Assembly: GCA_033558025.1 (NCBI GenBank)
Contig: JAUCEF010000001.1
Coordinates: forward strand, 1,922,001 to 1,986,000
DNA: 64,000 nucleotides
Reading direction: 5' to 3'
From: Phytophthora sp. 'mugwort'
Taxonomy: Eukaryota; Oomycota; Peronosporomycetes; Peronosporales; Peronosporaceae
Under the pieces are notes generated by a model that saw only the letters and a list, made by a program, of their open reading frames with translations, was not told where the DNA came from and did not search any database. Shown here piece by piece: positions 55,746 to 64,000 of the stretch (position 1 is the first letter of the stretch; every line of letters starts with the position of its first letter). The translations under genes and the position numbers were made by a program.

Positions 55746-56800
55746 TCCCCTGTCTACTCAATATATTCAGTAAATAAATACAGACAACGACCGTAAATCC
55801 CCCTACAGCAAAACACGCCACGAGAGAATGGTACTCCAAAGTCTATCGAGAAAATCAGACCTTTTTAGCCAATCAAAATTATGGAATGTTTGCGTATTTT
55901 TTCATGTAAATTGGCTGTTTGCCTTAGAGCAGAATATAATCACGCACTTTCAAAAGCCTAAGATGCCCCGGGAGCAGCCCTAGCTTTAGTTGCAATAAGT
56001 ACGTGGATACGATGGACAATTACTTTAATAAAAAACTATGGTTGAAGTTTAACCCCAATATATTGGTTTATGAACTGAAATCAATTCCACCTAACTTATT
56101 ACTATTATTTAACTTCCCATAAGTGCTGTCCTGGGTCAAATGCGTACTGAAATCGGCCGACAAGTGTCTTTTTGTCCTTGTTGCATAACTTATGGGGTAG
56201 AATAACAATTTATTTGCTTTGTTTTGCACGTTTAGGTCTGACTATGTGCATTACAGTTTTCTTGGGATCTGTTAAATCGGTTTATGAGCCTCTAGACTTT
56301 AGTTTTAACCAATCAGATGCCTTTATTCCGATGTGGCGTATTTTACTGTCGTTTTCAAATTGGTCCTTTTAAAAGGATATTTTTTGCTTATAATATATAT
56401 AAAATTATACAAGATATATTAAAAATACATCCTAACTTTTCAAAATATTTTTAAATTTATTTTAATTCTTTTACCTCTTGGTTAACTATGGCGGATGGAG
56501 TTCATCAGGTGGCGTATTTGCCGGTCGTTGTCTGTACATGTACGTTACCGCAAAAGTCATAAAGGTGCAGCATGATTTACTATTTGAATATATATGGGTG
56601 CTGCATCTTTTCTGCGTATCCTGTACGATTGTATGCACTTCAAAACACGGTAGATTTATCTCCAAAAGTCACGTTAGCCGGTGCCCAATTGGGTGGACGC
56701 TCGACGGTCACCACTCTCACACTTCCAGCGCTGAACTCCTCCCTCCCGTGAAATACCCAAGGAACAAATCCCGCTAGCTTACACAAATATATTCAAGATA
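55746..56800. other. AT-rich intergenic, nothing recognised
   Basis: The stretch 56380-56470 is almost pure A and T. Small ORFs at 56172 and 56478 have no motif. Confidence 0.4.
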
Positions 56801-56804
56801 CGCT

Positions 56805-57986
56805 TGGTGCTAGACTACCTCGACGCTGCCCAAGAAGGCGTGACGCGCGCCGAATTCTGCAAGGTGCGGGACATCAAGCGCCCAACGCTGCAGACTTGGC
56901 AACGCAAGCTGCAGAAGCTCAAGGACGCAGCATCTCGAGAGAGAAGAGCAGCCTCTCTCGCGCATCAAAGTTGACACTAGGGGGCAAAATGGACGTGTTT
57001 CTTTGACGACTGCTATTGAGGACGCGGTGGGTAACATTTATTAAGGACGCTAGGCAGGAGGAGCAGATCGTCACGCGCGAGATGATCGTCCGCAAGGCTG
57101 TGGACTTGGATCCTCCATGGAGGAGAGGAGCTACGATACCAAGATGTCGTGGTGTACTTGGTTCATGAGCAGGAGAGGCCTGACGATTCGAAGGATTAGC
57201 CACTCTGGAAGGAAACACGCAGTGAGCTCGACCGGTACCGTGAGCGTAGAGCTCGTCACCACCGTCTTCGAGGTGGTCATGAAGCACTGCTTCGACCCCC
57301 ACCTTGGCCTCGCCCCCAAACGCACCGTCTTCAACATGGATCAGACTTCAATCTACTATATGTCCCCCCGCACTACGGAAGACTTTGTGGGGGCCACCTG
57401 CGTTCCCACAGCAACGGAAGGCGCTGAGAGCTATCGCAGCACGATGGCCCTTACGATGGCCGCGGACGCCCGCAAACTCCCGCCCCACTTCGTGTTCATG
57501 GGGCAGCCGGTCGGTGACGTAGAGATGAAGTTCAGGGGCTATTGCGACGCGTCAGTGACCACGTTCTCTGTCCAGGCGAAAGCGTGGTTCGACCTGCAGG
57601 TCATGCTTGACTGGATCGAGAACGTGCGGAAGTGCATTGTGACGGAGCCTTCTGTCCTGATCCGAGACAGCCTGAAGGTCCACAAGATGGTTCCTGTGCT
57701 CGTCGCGTTGGCCTGCACGGGCACGACGGTCATGTTCGTCCCCGGCGGGTGCACGGGGGTGGCACAAGCCGCTGCATGTGGGCATCATGGGCCCTTTGAA
57801 ACAGCACATCCGCAACCAGTCCTTGCCTCCGCGTTGGGGAGCCCCACGAAGCTGACACCCGCTCAGCGTCGCCGTAACATGTTCGATCGCGCGATGGCGG
57901 CGCTGGACAATATCCGGAGAAAACGGTGCGCGGTGCATTCCACGCAGCGGGCCGTTCGTGCCGAAGGGGCCCCCGCTCCGGGATAA
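56805..57986 (+). pseudogene. Pogo/CENP-B-type DDE transposase (frameshifted)
   Basis: A first helix-turn-helix lies at about 56807-56960 (LVLDYLDAAQEGVTRAEFCK and LQTWQRKLQKLKDAASRE). A second CENP-B-type DNA-binding block is at about 57035-57200 (FIKDARQEEQIVTREMIVRK; WCTWFMSRRGLTIRR). The catalytic domain follows from 57250: VFNMDQTSIYY (first Asp), PSVLIRDSLKVHKM (second Asp) and PGGCTGVAQ at about 57740. After that block the match changes frame twice (PLHVGIMGPLKQHIRN, then LTPAQRRRNMFDRAM), ending at 57986. These enzymes insert at TA. The N-terminal part has stops near 56973, so the copy is dead but recent. It is oriented opposite to the element at 53-55.7 kb. Confidence 0.7.
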
Positions 57987-58223
57987 ACGCACTTTGTAGA
58001 GAACTACAGGTATTTCCTTCAATACAAAGTTCAATGTGAAAATCGTTTTGTCCACTTTTGCAACTCACGAATTTTTGGATGGGACAGGTACTCGTGCGTC
58101 GTTCTGATTGGCCCAGAGTTCCTATACAGATAAATGGCAAGTGCTGTATTTTTTCGACTGCTGCATCTTTATAATTTTGCGGTACAAGTCCACACATTGA
58201 TTACCGAGATTAAATTGAACACG

Positions 58224-59057
58224 ATGGGGAACACGGCGACCAAGGCACGCGAGGCGCACGCACAGGCTAGGAGCAAGCCCAAGAACAGCCGCGGCGTGCA
58301 GCAACAGAAGATCAACTCCGCAAAGGCCACGGGTGTGCTGGCTCTCCCCACCAGCAAACTCAAGAAGCTGCCCAACGAGTTGCTGGAGCTCTCCTCACTG
58401 CGCTCTCTGGACCTAACGGGCAATAAACTCACGGAACTGCCGCCGCAGCTGAGCAACCTCAAGGCGCTCAAGACGCTCAAGGTATCCTCCAACATCCTCA
58501 CGACACTTGCAGACCTGTCCGCTCTGACGGCGCTCACCACGCTCGTACTGGACGGGAATGTCCTCGAGGACATCCCCCATCCACTCCCGCCCAACCTGAT
58601 CAAGCTCTCGCTCAAGGGAAACAGACTGCGCGCCCTTCCCCACGCTGTGCTCGAGTTATCCCAACTGCAGGAGCTGGACCTGTCGGACAACGCTCTGGAG
58701 ACGCTTTTGTCGAACCTGGGCGAGCTACAGGAGCTTCAGGAGCTCAATGTGGACGACAACAAGCTCACGGAGCTGCCGGCCGCGCTCGCAAGATGTGTTA
58801 AACTGAAGGTGCTGTCCGCCCGCCGCAACATGCTGGTCGGGCAGTCAGCGGGGGCTAAAGCGCAGCCTATTGCCGCCGAGCTGCTCGGAGAAGACTCGGC
58901 TGTGCAGGTGATGAACCTGGAAGGCAACCCCATGACCAAGGAGGATTTACACGGCATGAACGGCTTCGACGCGTTCCTCGCTCGACGTACAAAGCTCAAG
59001 AACAAGGAGATCCACGGCGGCTTAAATTCCGATTTGAGTCTCTGCGGACTCGAGTAA
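58224..59057 (+). CDS. LRRC57-like leucine-rich repeat protein, N-myristoylation signal
   Basis: Intronless, 277 aa. It starts MGNTATKAREAHAQARSK, with Gly2 and a Ser/Thr/Ala context suitable for N-myristoylation. About seven LRRs of the short 22-24 residue type follow (LRSLDLTGNKLTELPPQLSN; LQELDLSDNALETL; LQELNVDDNKLTELPAAL), then a C-terminal cap with NLEGNPMTKEDLHGMNGFDA. Start, length and the cap fit LRRC57 relatives (about 240 aa). The frame stays open 30 codons upstream to 58134, but the MGN start is preferred because it matches the family. The role is probably as a membrane-tethered adaptor; partners are unknown. It converges with the TPR gene; the stops are 54 bp apart. Confidence 0.75.
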   Translation: MGNTATKAREAHAQARSKPKNSRGVQQQKINSAKATGVLALPTSKLKKLPNELLELSSLRSLDLTGNKLTELPPQLSNLKALKTLKVSSNILTTLADLSALTALTTLVLDGNVLEDIPHPLPPNLIKLSLKGNRLRALPHAVLELSQLQELDLSDNALETLLSNLGELQELQELNVDDNKLTELPAALARCVKLKVLSARRNMLVGQSAGAKAQPIAAELLGEDSAVQVMNLEGNPMTKEDLHGMNGFDAFLARRTKLKNKEIHGGLNSDLSLCGLE

Positions 59058-59111
59058 AGGGATGTGACTGTGTATATAACGTCGAGTGTGCTGTCTATTT
59101 CATGTTTGTGC

Positions 59112-61265
59112 TTACGGATCTTGGCTTGGTAGCAATGCCTTTGCGTCTGATAGAGGTATACTGGGTCGTGAGTGTCCCGTTTGGCTTGGTGACTTATCTG
59201 AAGACGTGGCAAAAGGTTGTTTGTCACTTGCATTCACTTGTATTTCTGCTTCTGCTGTAGACACAGAGGATACAGAAGCAATTGCAGCCTCCAAGTCTAT
59301 TTCAGCTGTACTCCACTCTTGCTCCAAGGTTTTTATAATGGAGTTGTCGGCTTCATATCCCAGAGTAGAGCCGCCAGATCGGTCACCTGCCAGTCCCCGT
59401 ACGATTTCAGCGAGATTCTGGGTGACAAGACTAACCAGCGCTGGGTCGATGTCCGTGGACGACTGTAAACAAATATTGCCGACACTGCTGTCTGTGTGGG
59501 TTGCGATATCGTATAGGTAGCCACCGCCGTCTTTGAACGCCGCCATACGCGCTTCCTTTTCGTGATGGAGCTGCTGATCGCGTCGATGTAATTTCGCGTA
59601 GACAATGGACAAGTTCTTATGGGCACGAGCGCAGCCTAGACGACAGTCGAGTACTTTAGACGAACACAACTGGAGATCACGGTGATGGCAACTCAGTGCA
59701 TGACCGAAGTTGAGCTGAGCAAGCGCCAAATTGCCAAGATTGGCATAGACACGGGCTTCAAGTTCTCGATCTTTTTCTTCCAGAGCAATTTGAAGCGCTT
59801 CTTGCTGGTGTGTAAGAGCTGAATCATAAGCATGCGCGTCCAGAAGCAGTAAACCGAGAGCTTTAATTGCTCGCGCTTGGAGCCGAGGATCTTGCGCGCG
59901 CTGGGCTAGTTTAAGGGCACGTCGCTGTTCTGCGAAGGCGTGCTTGGTGCAAAGCCTAGCTGACTTGCTGGTGGTCGAGGTCGATGCAACGACAAGTTCA
60001 CGAAGCGCTACGCCTCGGTGGTGATGCAGCAGCGATATTAGAGCCAAAAGTGCTGGGAAGTTTGATTTAGAGGATCTAACGTCATCAGGAGAGGGCTCAA
60101 CGGATTTCAAAGCTGCTGTAAAGTGCTGTATGGCAGCCTCCAAAGCTGGTGGGTTTCCGTAAAGCAAGAATGACCCGAGCGTCACATGCCGCGCTAGAAC
60201 GCGGAGCTTTGCCGCTGACGCCGCACTCACAGCCCGCGCTGCTGCTTCCAACTCAGTTAAAAAGAAGTTCGTGTCATCATCATCGTCCGTGCCGTCATCG
60301 GCTTCAGTTCCAGATAGCACTTGTTCAACTGCATGAATGACTGCGATTTGAACGGCCTGACGACTTGATGGCCGCCGGCTCGAGTCCGTAGCGAGCAAAT
60401 TTCCTGTTGAGTGAACGTTATTCAGTGGGGTTGTGTTTCGTGCACTCCCATTCAGAGACTGGTGTCCACGTAGTGTCGTGGGTGCTGTGGAGATCCGTGC
60501 CAGTGTTTTAGCAGACCCCTGGCGGTGTAGTACTCTTCTCGCGTAACGTGGACGCGTGCGTGCATTTATCACTAAATCCTCAAGAGATTCGCCATCTAAG
60601 GTGCTCGATAGTCTCGCCGTCGTGATCTCCAGCGAGGCATGCGCACTTCCAGCCAATGCAGCCGAAAAGGGTGCGGGCCGAAGCCCAGGTGATACTCCTA
60701 CGCCGTTTAAAGTGGTATCATCTTCCCAAGCCGGCGACGTCAGACTTAATTCCCCACGAAGTGCGACCTGTCTAGACGAAGGTCGTATCATAGGAGCCGT
60801 CCTACCCGTGGCTGTGACTCTGTAGTCGACCTGAAGTGCCGGTGTCACCGCTTCTTGTTGGTTAGAGTTTCGTCTGGGAACTATAGGAGGGATTACTCGG
60901 TCCGCCGAGGACATTGGAGTTTGCCGGGTAAGTGAATTATCTCTAGTGTGAGCACGTTGCTTCAGCTGCATTAACTGGCCACTTCGTGAACGCGGTCGAG
61001 AAGCAGATCCGTATTCATCTCGCCTGGTGCTACCACTTAAACCGTCTCGTCGCTTACGAGACGCTGCCATCGTGCTGTTTTCCTGAACATGATGGTTGTG
61101 CTGCTCGATGTAGAAATTTGGATACATAGTTTTGACATCCATACGTGGAGGCCGACTTTCGCTGGTCGCCATCGCAAGAGGATAGAGAGTGAATGCGATA
61201 GTAGCTGAATATGCAATGTACTTGCAGCTTAAGTGAGTGAGAAGGACGTCGAGAAGACTCGGCAC
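59112..61265 (-). CDS. TPR-repeat protein
   Basis: Intronless. 717 aa from the upstream Met at 61265, or 686 aa from MATSESRP at 61172, which is more likely because the first 31 residues have poor composition. The N-terminal 300 residues are Ser/Arg/Thr-rich and disordered. An acidic DDDDD stretch lies near 325. Then come helical repeats from about 340 to 610, clearest at LQARAIKALGLLLLDAHAYD, LEARVYANLGNLALAQLNFG and AHKNLSIVYAKLHRRDQQLH, which fit the A and B helices of tetratricopeptide repeats of the TTC/GPSM2/kinesin-light-chain style. The C-terminus is acidic and Ser-rich. It is probably a scaffold; partners are unknown. Confidence 0.65.
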   Translation of the reverse strand: MPSLLDVLLTHLSCKYIAYSATIAFTLYPLAMATSESRPPRMDVKTMYPNFYIEQHNHHVQENSTMAASRKRRDGLSGSTRRDEYGSASRPRSRSGQLMQLKQRAHTRDNSLTRQTPMSSADRVIPPIVPRRNSNQQEAVTPALQVDYRVTATGRTAPMIRPSSRQVALRGELSLTSPAWEDDTTLNGVGVSPGLRPAPFSAALAGSAHASLEITTARLSSTLDGESLEDLVINARTRPRYARRVLHRQGSAKTLARISTAPTTLRGHQSLNGSARNTTPLNNVHSTGNLLATDSSRRPSSRQAVQIAVIHAVEQVLSGTEADDGTDDDDDTNFFLTELEAAARAVSAASAAKLRVLARHVTLGSFLLYGNPPALEAAIQHFTAALKSVEPSPDDVRSSKSNFPALLALISLLHHHRGVALRELVVASTSTTSKSARLCTKHAFAEQRRALKLAQRAQDPRLQARAIKALGLLLLDAHAYDSALTHQQEALQIALEEKDRELEARVYANLGNLALAQLNFGHALSCHHRDLQLCSSKVLDCRLGCARAHKNLSIVYAKLHRRDQQLHHEKEARMAAFKDGGGYLYDIATHTDSSVGNICLQSSTDIDPALVSLVTQNLAEIVRGLAGDRSGGSTLGYEADNSIIKTLEQEWSTAEIDLEAAIASVSSVSTAEAEIQVNASDKQPFATSSDKSPSQTGHSRPSIPLSDAKALLPSQDP

Positions 61266-61434
61266 GTCGTATTTTTAGGCTGTTCGCATCGTAGATGCAT
61301 CAGTTGATATCTGGAACTGGTAGCCTAGGCGCAAAACGAAAATCTGGATAGCGCGTCAGTCCATTTTGAACCAGTATGACTACTCAATAAAGGGCAAGTA
61401 GTGCTGACATTGACGTCGCGACACCATGTTGTGC
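61266..61434. other. Upstream region of the TPR gene
   Basis: It should hold the TPR gene promoter; nothing specific is visible. Confidence 0.35.
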
Positions 61435-61983
61435 TTACAAGCTTCGAGCAGCTATGAGGGAGGCGGCAGGCTTAGGCTCTGCGTTGACGAACAGAATGAC
61501 ATGTTTCGCGATAGTGCCTGGTCTTTCCAGCCAGTCATCGACTTGCGAAGTGTGTAAGTTTGTCTCCACGACACGATCTGAAATTGAGGTGTTAATGTTG
61601 CGGGCAAGCTGAGCCAATTCAGAATGATCCCGCTCAGGCGTAACGAAGTATTGATTGATACGTAAATTATGGCGGTTATAGTGGTAGGCGCTAAAAGGGA
61701 ATTCCGCTGCTTGTCGTACAGGATGACCGCAGCACATTTCATAGGTCACTGGAGCCGGCCTGCATTTTTACCTAGTCTGGCATCGGTGCTCCCAAAATCC
61801 AGTGAGATTATCCTGCGGAGTTTCTGTTACGATACAGCTCTGGTCGCTACCGTTAGGACAAGACGCTTCCAGAGTGTTCGACAGCATGCCGTCCCAGACG
61901 AGGACGAGGTCAAGGAATATTTTAAGTTGAAGACTCCAGTAGGCATCGATCGCCACATCGCTCTCAGTGAGTTTTGCATTTGA
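61435..61983 (-). pseudogene. 3' end of an unrecognised gene with one in-frame stop
   Basis: On the minus strand a protein-like frame reads from about 61983 (VAIDAYWSLQLKIFLDLVLV; SDQSCIVTETPQDNLTGFWE), through a single TAA at 61768-61770, and on in the same frame (TYEMCCGHPVRQAAEFPFSA; ISDRVVETNLHTSQVDDWLE; VILFVNAEPKPAASLIAARS) to the stop at 61435. Composition and hydrophobic pattern are those of a real enzyme or membrane protein with conserved Cys. Its N-terminal part is gone: copia sequence begins a little to the right. I do not recognise the family. Confidence 0.45.
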
Positions 61984-62194
61984 ACAGACTCAGTCTCGAA
62001 TACGATATTTAGGAGAGAAACAGTCTCAGGAGAAGGGCCAGCTGAGCAACTAAGTAGGAATAAGAATTTTGTTTTTTACTTTACACAGCTCCGTGTCTTG
62101 TACTCTGCTCAAGAGTTGCGCCGGAGGACTGAGACCGGAACAGGGTAATGAGCCCAAGCTGTCAATAAGGCTAATACTGAACGCTCAAGAATCT

Positions 62195-62868
62195 AGGATG
62201 TCGACAAAGGTCGAACTCAACAAAAGCGGACGCCCAATGAACTGGCATGGCCAGTGCTAGTCGTACTACAAGAACGTGATGGAATTCTCGTTCGCGGTCA
62301 AGGACGTCCTGGAATATGCGAACGGAGACAAGACGCTGGCCGCGGCCGGGGGTGATGCTGAGAAGAATCAGTTCAACGATACCCAGATGAAGGTCAAGCA
62401 CATGATCATGTCGTCACTGTCTATGGAACTAGGACAGCAAGTGATGATTAAGAGGACTGGAACAGAGATGTGGAAGTACTTGGAGGACATGTACGGGGCA
62501 AGACAAACACGGCCACACGTACTAACCAGGAGATAATCTTGTTCAACAAGCTACAGGCTGCGAAGTATAAGCCAAGTTGGGATGCGAGACAACATGTGAG
62601 CAACATGTTCCTGATGAAGGCTCAACTTGCAGCGCTGAATGCTGTGAAAGATCCCATCTTCATTAATATGCTGACGAGATCGTTACCAACAAATCCCCGT
62701 TTTGACCGTCTCAGAGGATTGATTGAGATCGGTGCAAGTGAGGCAGACACACCTGACAAGCTACGAGACCAAATTTTGCGCATGGATAGTTCTAACAAGT
62801 GTGATCGCGAATTGGAAGTATTAGGTTGGTGCCTCAACGGGAGGGGGGGGGGGGGGTACGCTTGCTGA
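62195..62868 (+). mobile_element. Ty1/copia gag fragment (UBN2 type)
   Basis: It starts MSTKVELNKSGRPMNWHGQC at 62198, breaks at a TAG near 62258, continues YYKNVMEFSFAVKDVLEY, and after a shift near 62510 gives LFNKLQAAKYKPSWDARQHV and FINMLTRSLPTNPRFDRLRG, the usual UBN2 gag helices. It ends at a run of 14 G (62843-62856). No protease or polymerase follows. Leader sequence upstream (about 62.05-62.16 kb) probably holds a primer-binding site, GGTAATGAGCCC near 62144, but this is unproven. Confidence 0.7.
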
Positions 62869-62879
62869 ACCTGTGGAGG

Positions 62880-63130
62880 AACCCTCGAGACCGTACCCAG
62901 ACGGTTGCCTTTGTTCTGACTCGTGACATCCTCCCCTACTGAAACTTGGCGTCCTCGCCGAGTGTCCGCGACGCGATCGGCTTGCAACTTATTTTGCAGA
63001 GCACTGCGTTGTGCCGGCCGTCCGCTCAGTCGCATTACAGGCACCTGTGCAGTCGTCTTGTTTCCACCATTCATGCACCAAACGGCTTCGCTAAGACGGT
63101 CAGTCTGCCCACGCTCCAATATGTCACAGA
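62880..63130 (-). pseudogene. Possible gypsy integrase C-terminal fragment
   Basis: The minus strand reads ALQNKLQADRVADTRRGRQV and SVGEDVTS, a pattern like the Q-x-K-x-x-A-D-x-x-R...VGD stretch at the end of gypsy integrases. Too short for certainty. Confidence 0.25.
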
Positions 63131-63778
63131 GCCTGACGAAATAACTGTTCTTCGCTAGCCTCCGAGGGGTTTCTGCCTTTCGCCGTCTCTTCGTAGCAAC
63201 GTCAACCGCGGCTGAGGGAGGCTAGGGCGATCACCGTTCCGCTCACCAAAATTGTTTGCAGTTCTATCGGTCTGACCTCATAGATCTCAATCCGCCAGTA
63301 CCCGAACCCGAATAGTGGTAGTTATTAGCCACCAGCAGCAGTGCTGCTCCAGCCCACCGCTGACAAATCCATTCCGTCATCTCATAAGCATACAGCGCAG
63401 CAAACAGGACTCTGTACACTACTAACGACAGCATCATCCACATCGCGTGCTCAACGACGCATGCTCTGCAGATCGTTCTGTGTATCTCAATTTTCAGTCG
63501 TTGGCAATACAGCATGATCAGGCGCTAACTGTGTTCAACGGTGTCTAGCAAGAACATACACCAATAGTAACGGCAAGCGATTATCCATTTGTGCAGGAGG
63601 CGCCCCGTCCAGAGGATCCAGTCTCGCTTCCAGCACTACCATTGGGGTAACCGATAAGGCTTCGTACATCTTCCACCACCGGTCGCCTGGAGGGAGATCT
63701 TGTACAGCGAGCCATGGGCATACAATGGTAGCGACGTACGCAAAGTCGCGTAAGACCCCACACTTTGTAGACCCAATT
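63131..63778. other. Unassigned, probable element debris
   Basis: It contains a 9-bp inverted pair (CTAGCCTCC near 63155, GGAGGCTAG near 63217). Minus-strand ORFs at 63264-63515 and 63581-63805 lack motifs. Confidence 0.35.
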
Positions 63779-64000
63779 TGTAACGGGGTTACCCGAAGGT
63801 AGCACGAAGTGTAGCTTTACTATGTGTCACCTTGCAACAAGTGGTACGTGATACTGTTTGGACTAACATGATTTCAGTACGTGGCCTTAGGGCCACTCAT
63901 AATGCATTTGACTAGATTTAACTATGGTAAATAGTTATAGTTAAATATGTGCACCGCATACGGCATTTATTAGAAGAGAAATAACAGTCCAGATTTAGTA
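63779..64000 (+). repeat. LTR-like start, TGTAACGGGGTTAC (runs off the window)
   Basis: The first 14 bases equal the start of the minus-strand LTR-like sequence at 54362. It has similar hairpins (GTGGCC, TTAG loop, GGCCAC at 63881-63896; AACTAT and ATAGTT at 63920-63936). Its end is outside the window. Confidence 0.4.

Overview
The window looks like a repeat-rich stretch of an oomycete nuclear genome, most likely Phytophthora or a close relative. The reasons are: very short GT-AG introns (68-124 nt), intron-poor housekeeping genes, initiator motifs of the oomycete TCATTYY type 50-70 nt upstream of several ATGs, a Crinkler-type effector remnant, and a mixture of Crypton, PIF/Harbinger, MULE, hAT, pogo, copia, gypsy and LINE debris. 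No search was run; every assignment rests on reading motifs in the translated sequence.

Layout. 1-7.0 kb is transposon debris: the C-terminal end of a hAT transposase, a reversed Ty1/copia fragment and a gypsy-like gag-protease element. 8.4-21.2 kb is a genic island: a TMEM181/Wntless-like membrane protein, a small two-exon CxxC protein, CCT5 chaperonin, a nine-exon secreted EGF-like protein made of two tandem copies of one multi-domain module, and a mitochondrial-type half ABC transporter with a separate targeting-peptide exon. Two decayed or doubtful loci lie among them. 22-31 kb is decayed again: an unrecognised broken gene, a PIF/Harbinger element (Myb/SANT gene plus DDE transposase) and a FAR1-MULE-SWIM-Ulp1 transposase. 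31.2-41.9 kb is a copia element split by about 7 kb of LINE and tRNA-derived (SINE-like) sequence. 41.9-44.4 kb is an AT-richer fragment of a protein-primed family B DNA polymerase of Polinton/Maverick or virus-like type. Then come a frameshifted Crinkler gene (44.5-46.3 kb) and a Crypton tyrosine recombinase (46.7-48.3 kb).

49.6-61.3 kb holds the second genic set: calmodulin, a protein with four endosulfine-like FDSADY motifs, then a pogo/Tigger graveyard that includes a 2.56 kb element with 34-bp terminal inverted repeats, an LRRC57-like N-myristoylation candidate and a TPR protein that converges on it. The window ends with a decayed unknown gene, a copia gag and an LTR-like end.

The intact host genes are independent housekeeping or signalling genes (cytosolic folding, mitochondrial transport, Ca2+ sensing, a possible PP2A-B55 control protein); there are no operons. 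The most unusual items are the four-motif endosulfine protein, an octamer enriched across two unrelated retroelements at 1.7-6.7 kb, the internal duplication of the EGF gene with loss of introns in the second copy, and the LTR-like sequence that folds into seven consecutive hairpins.
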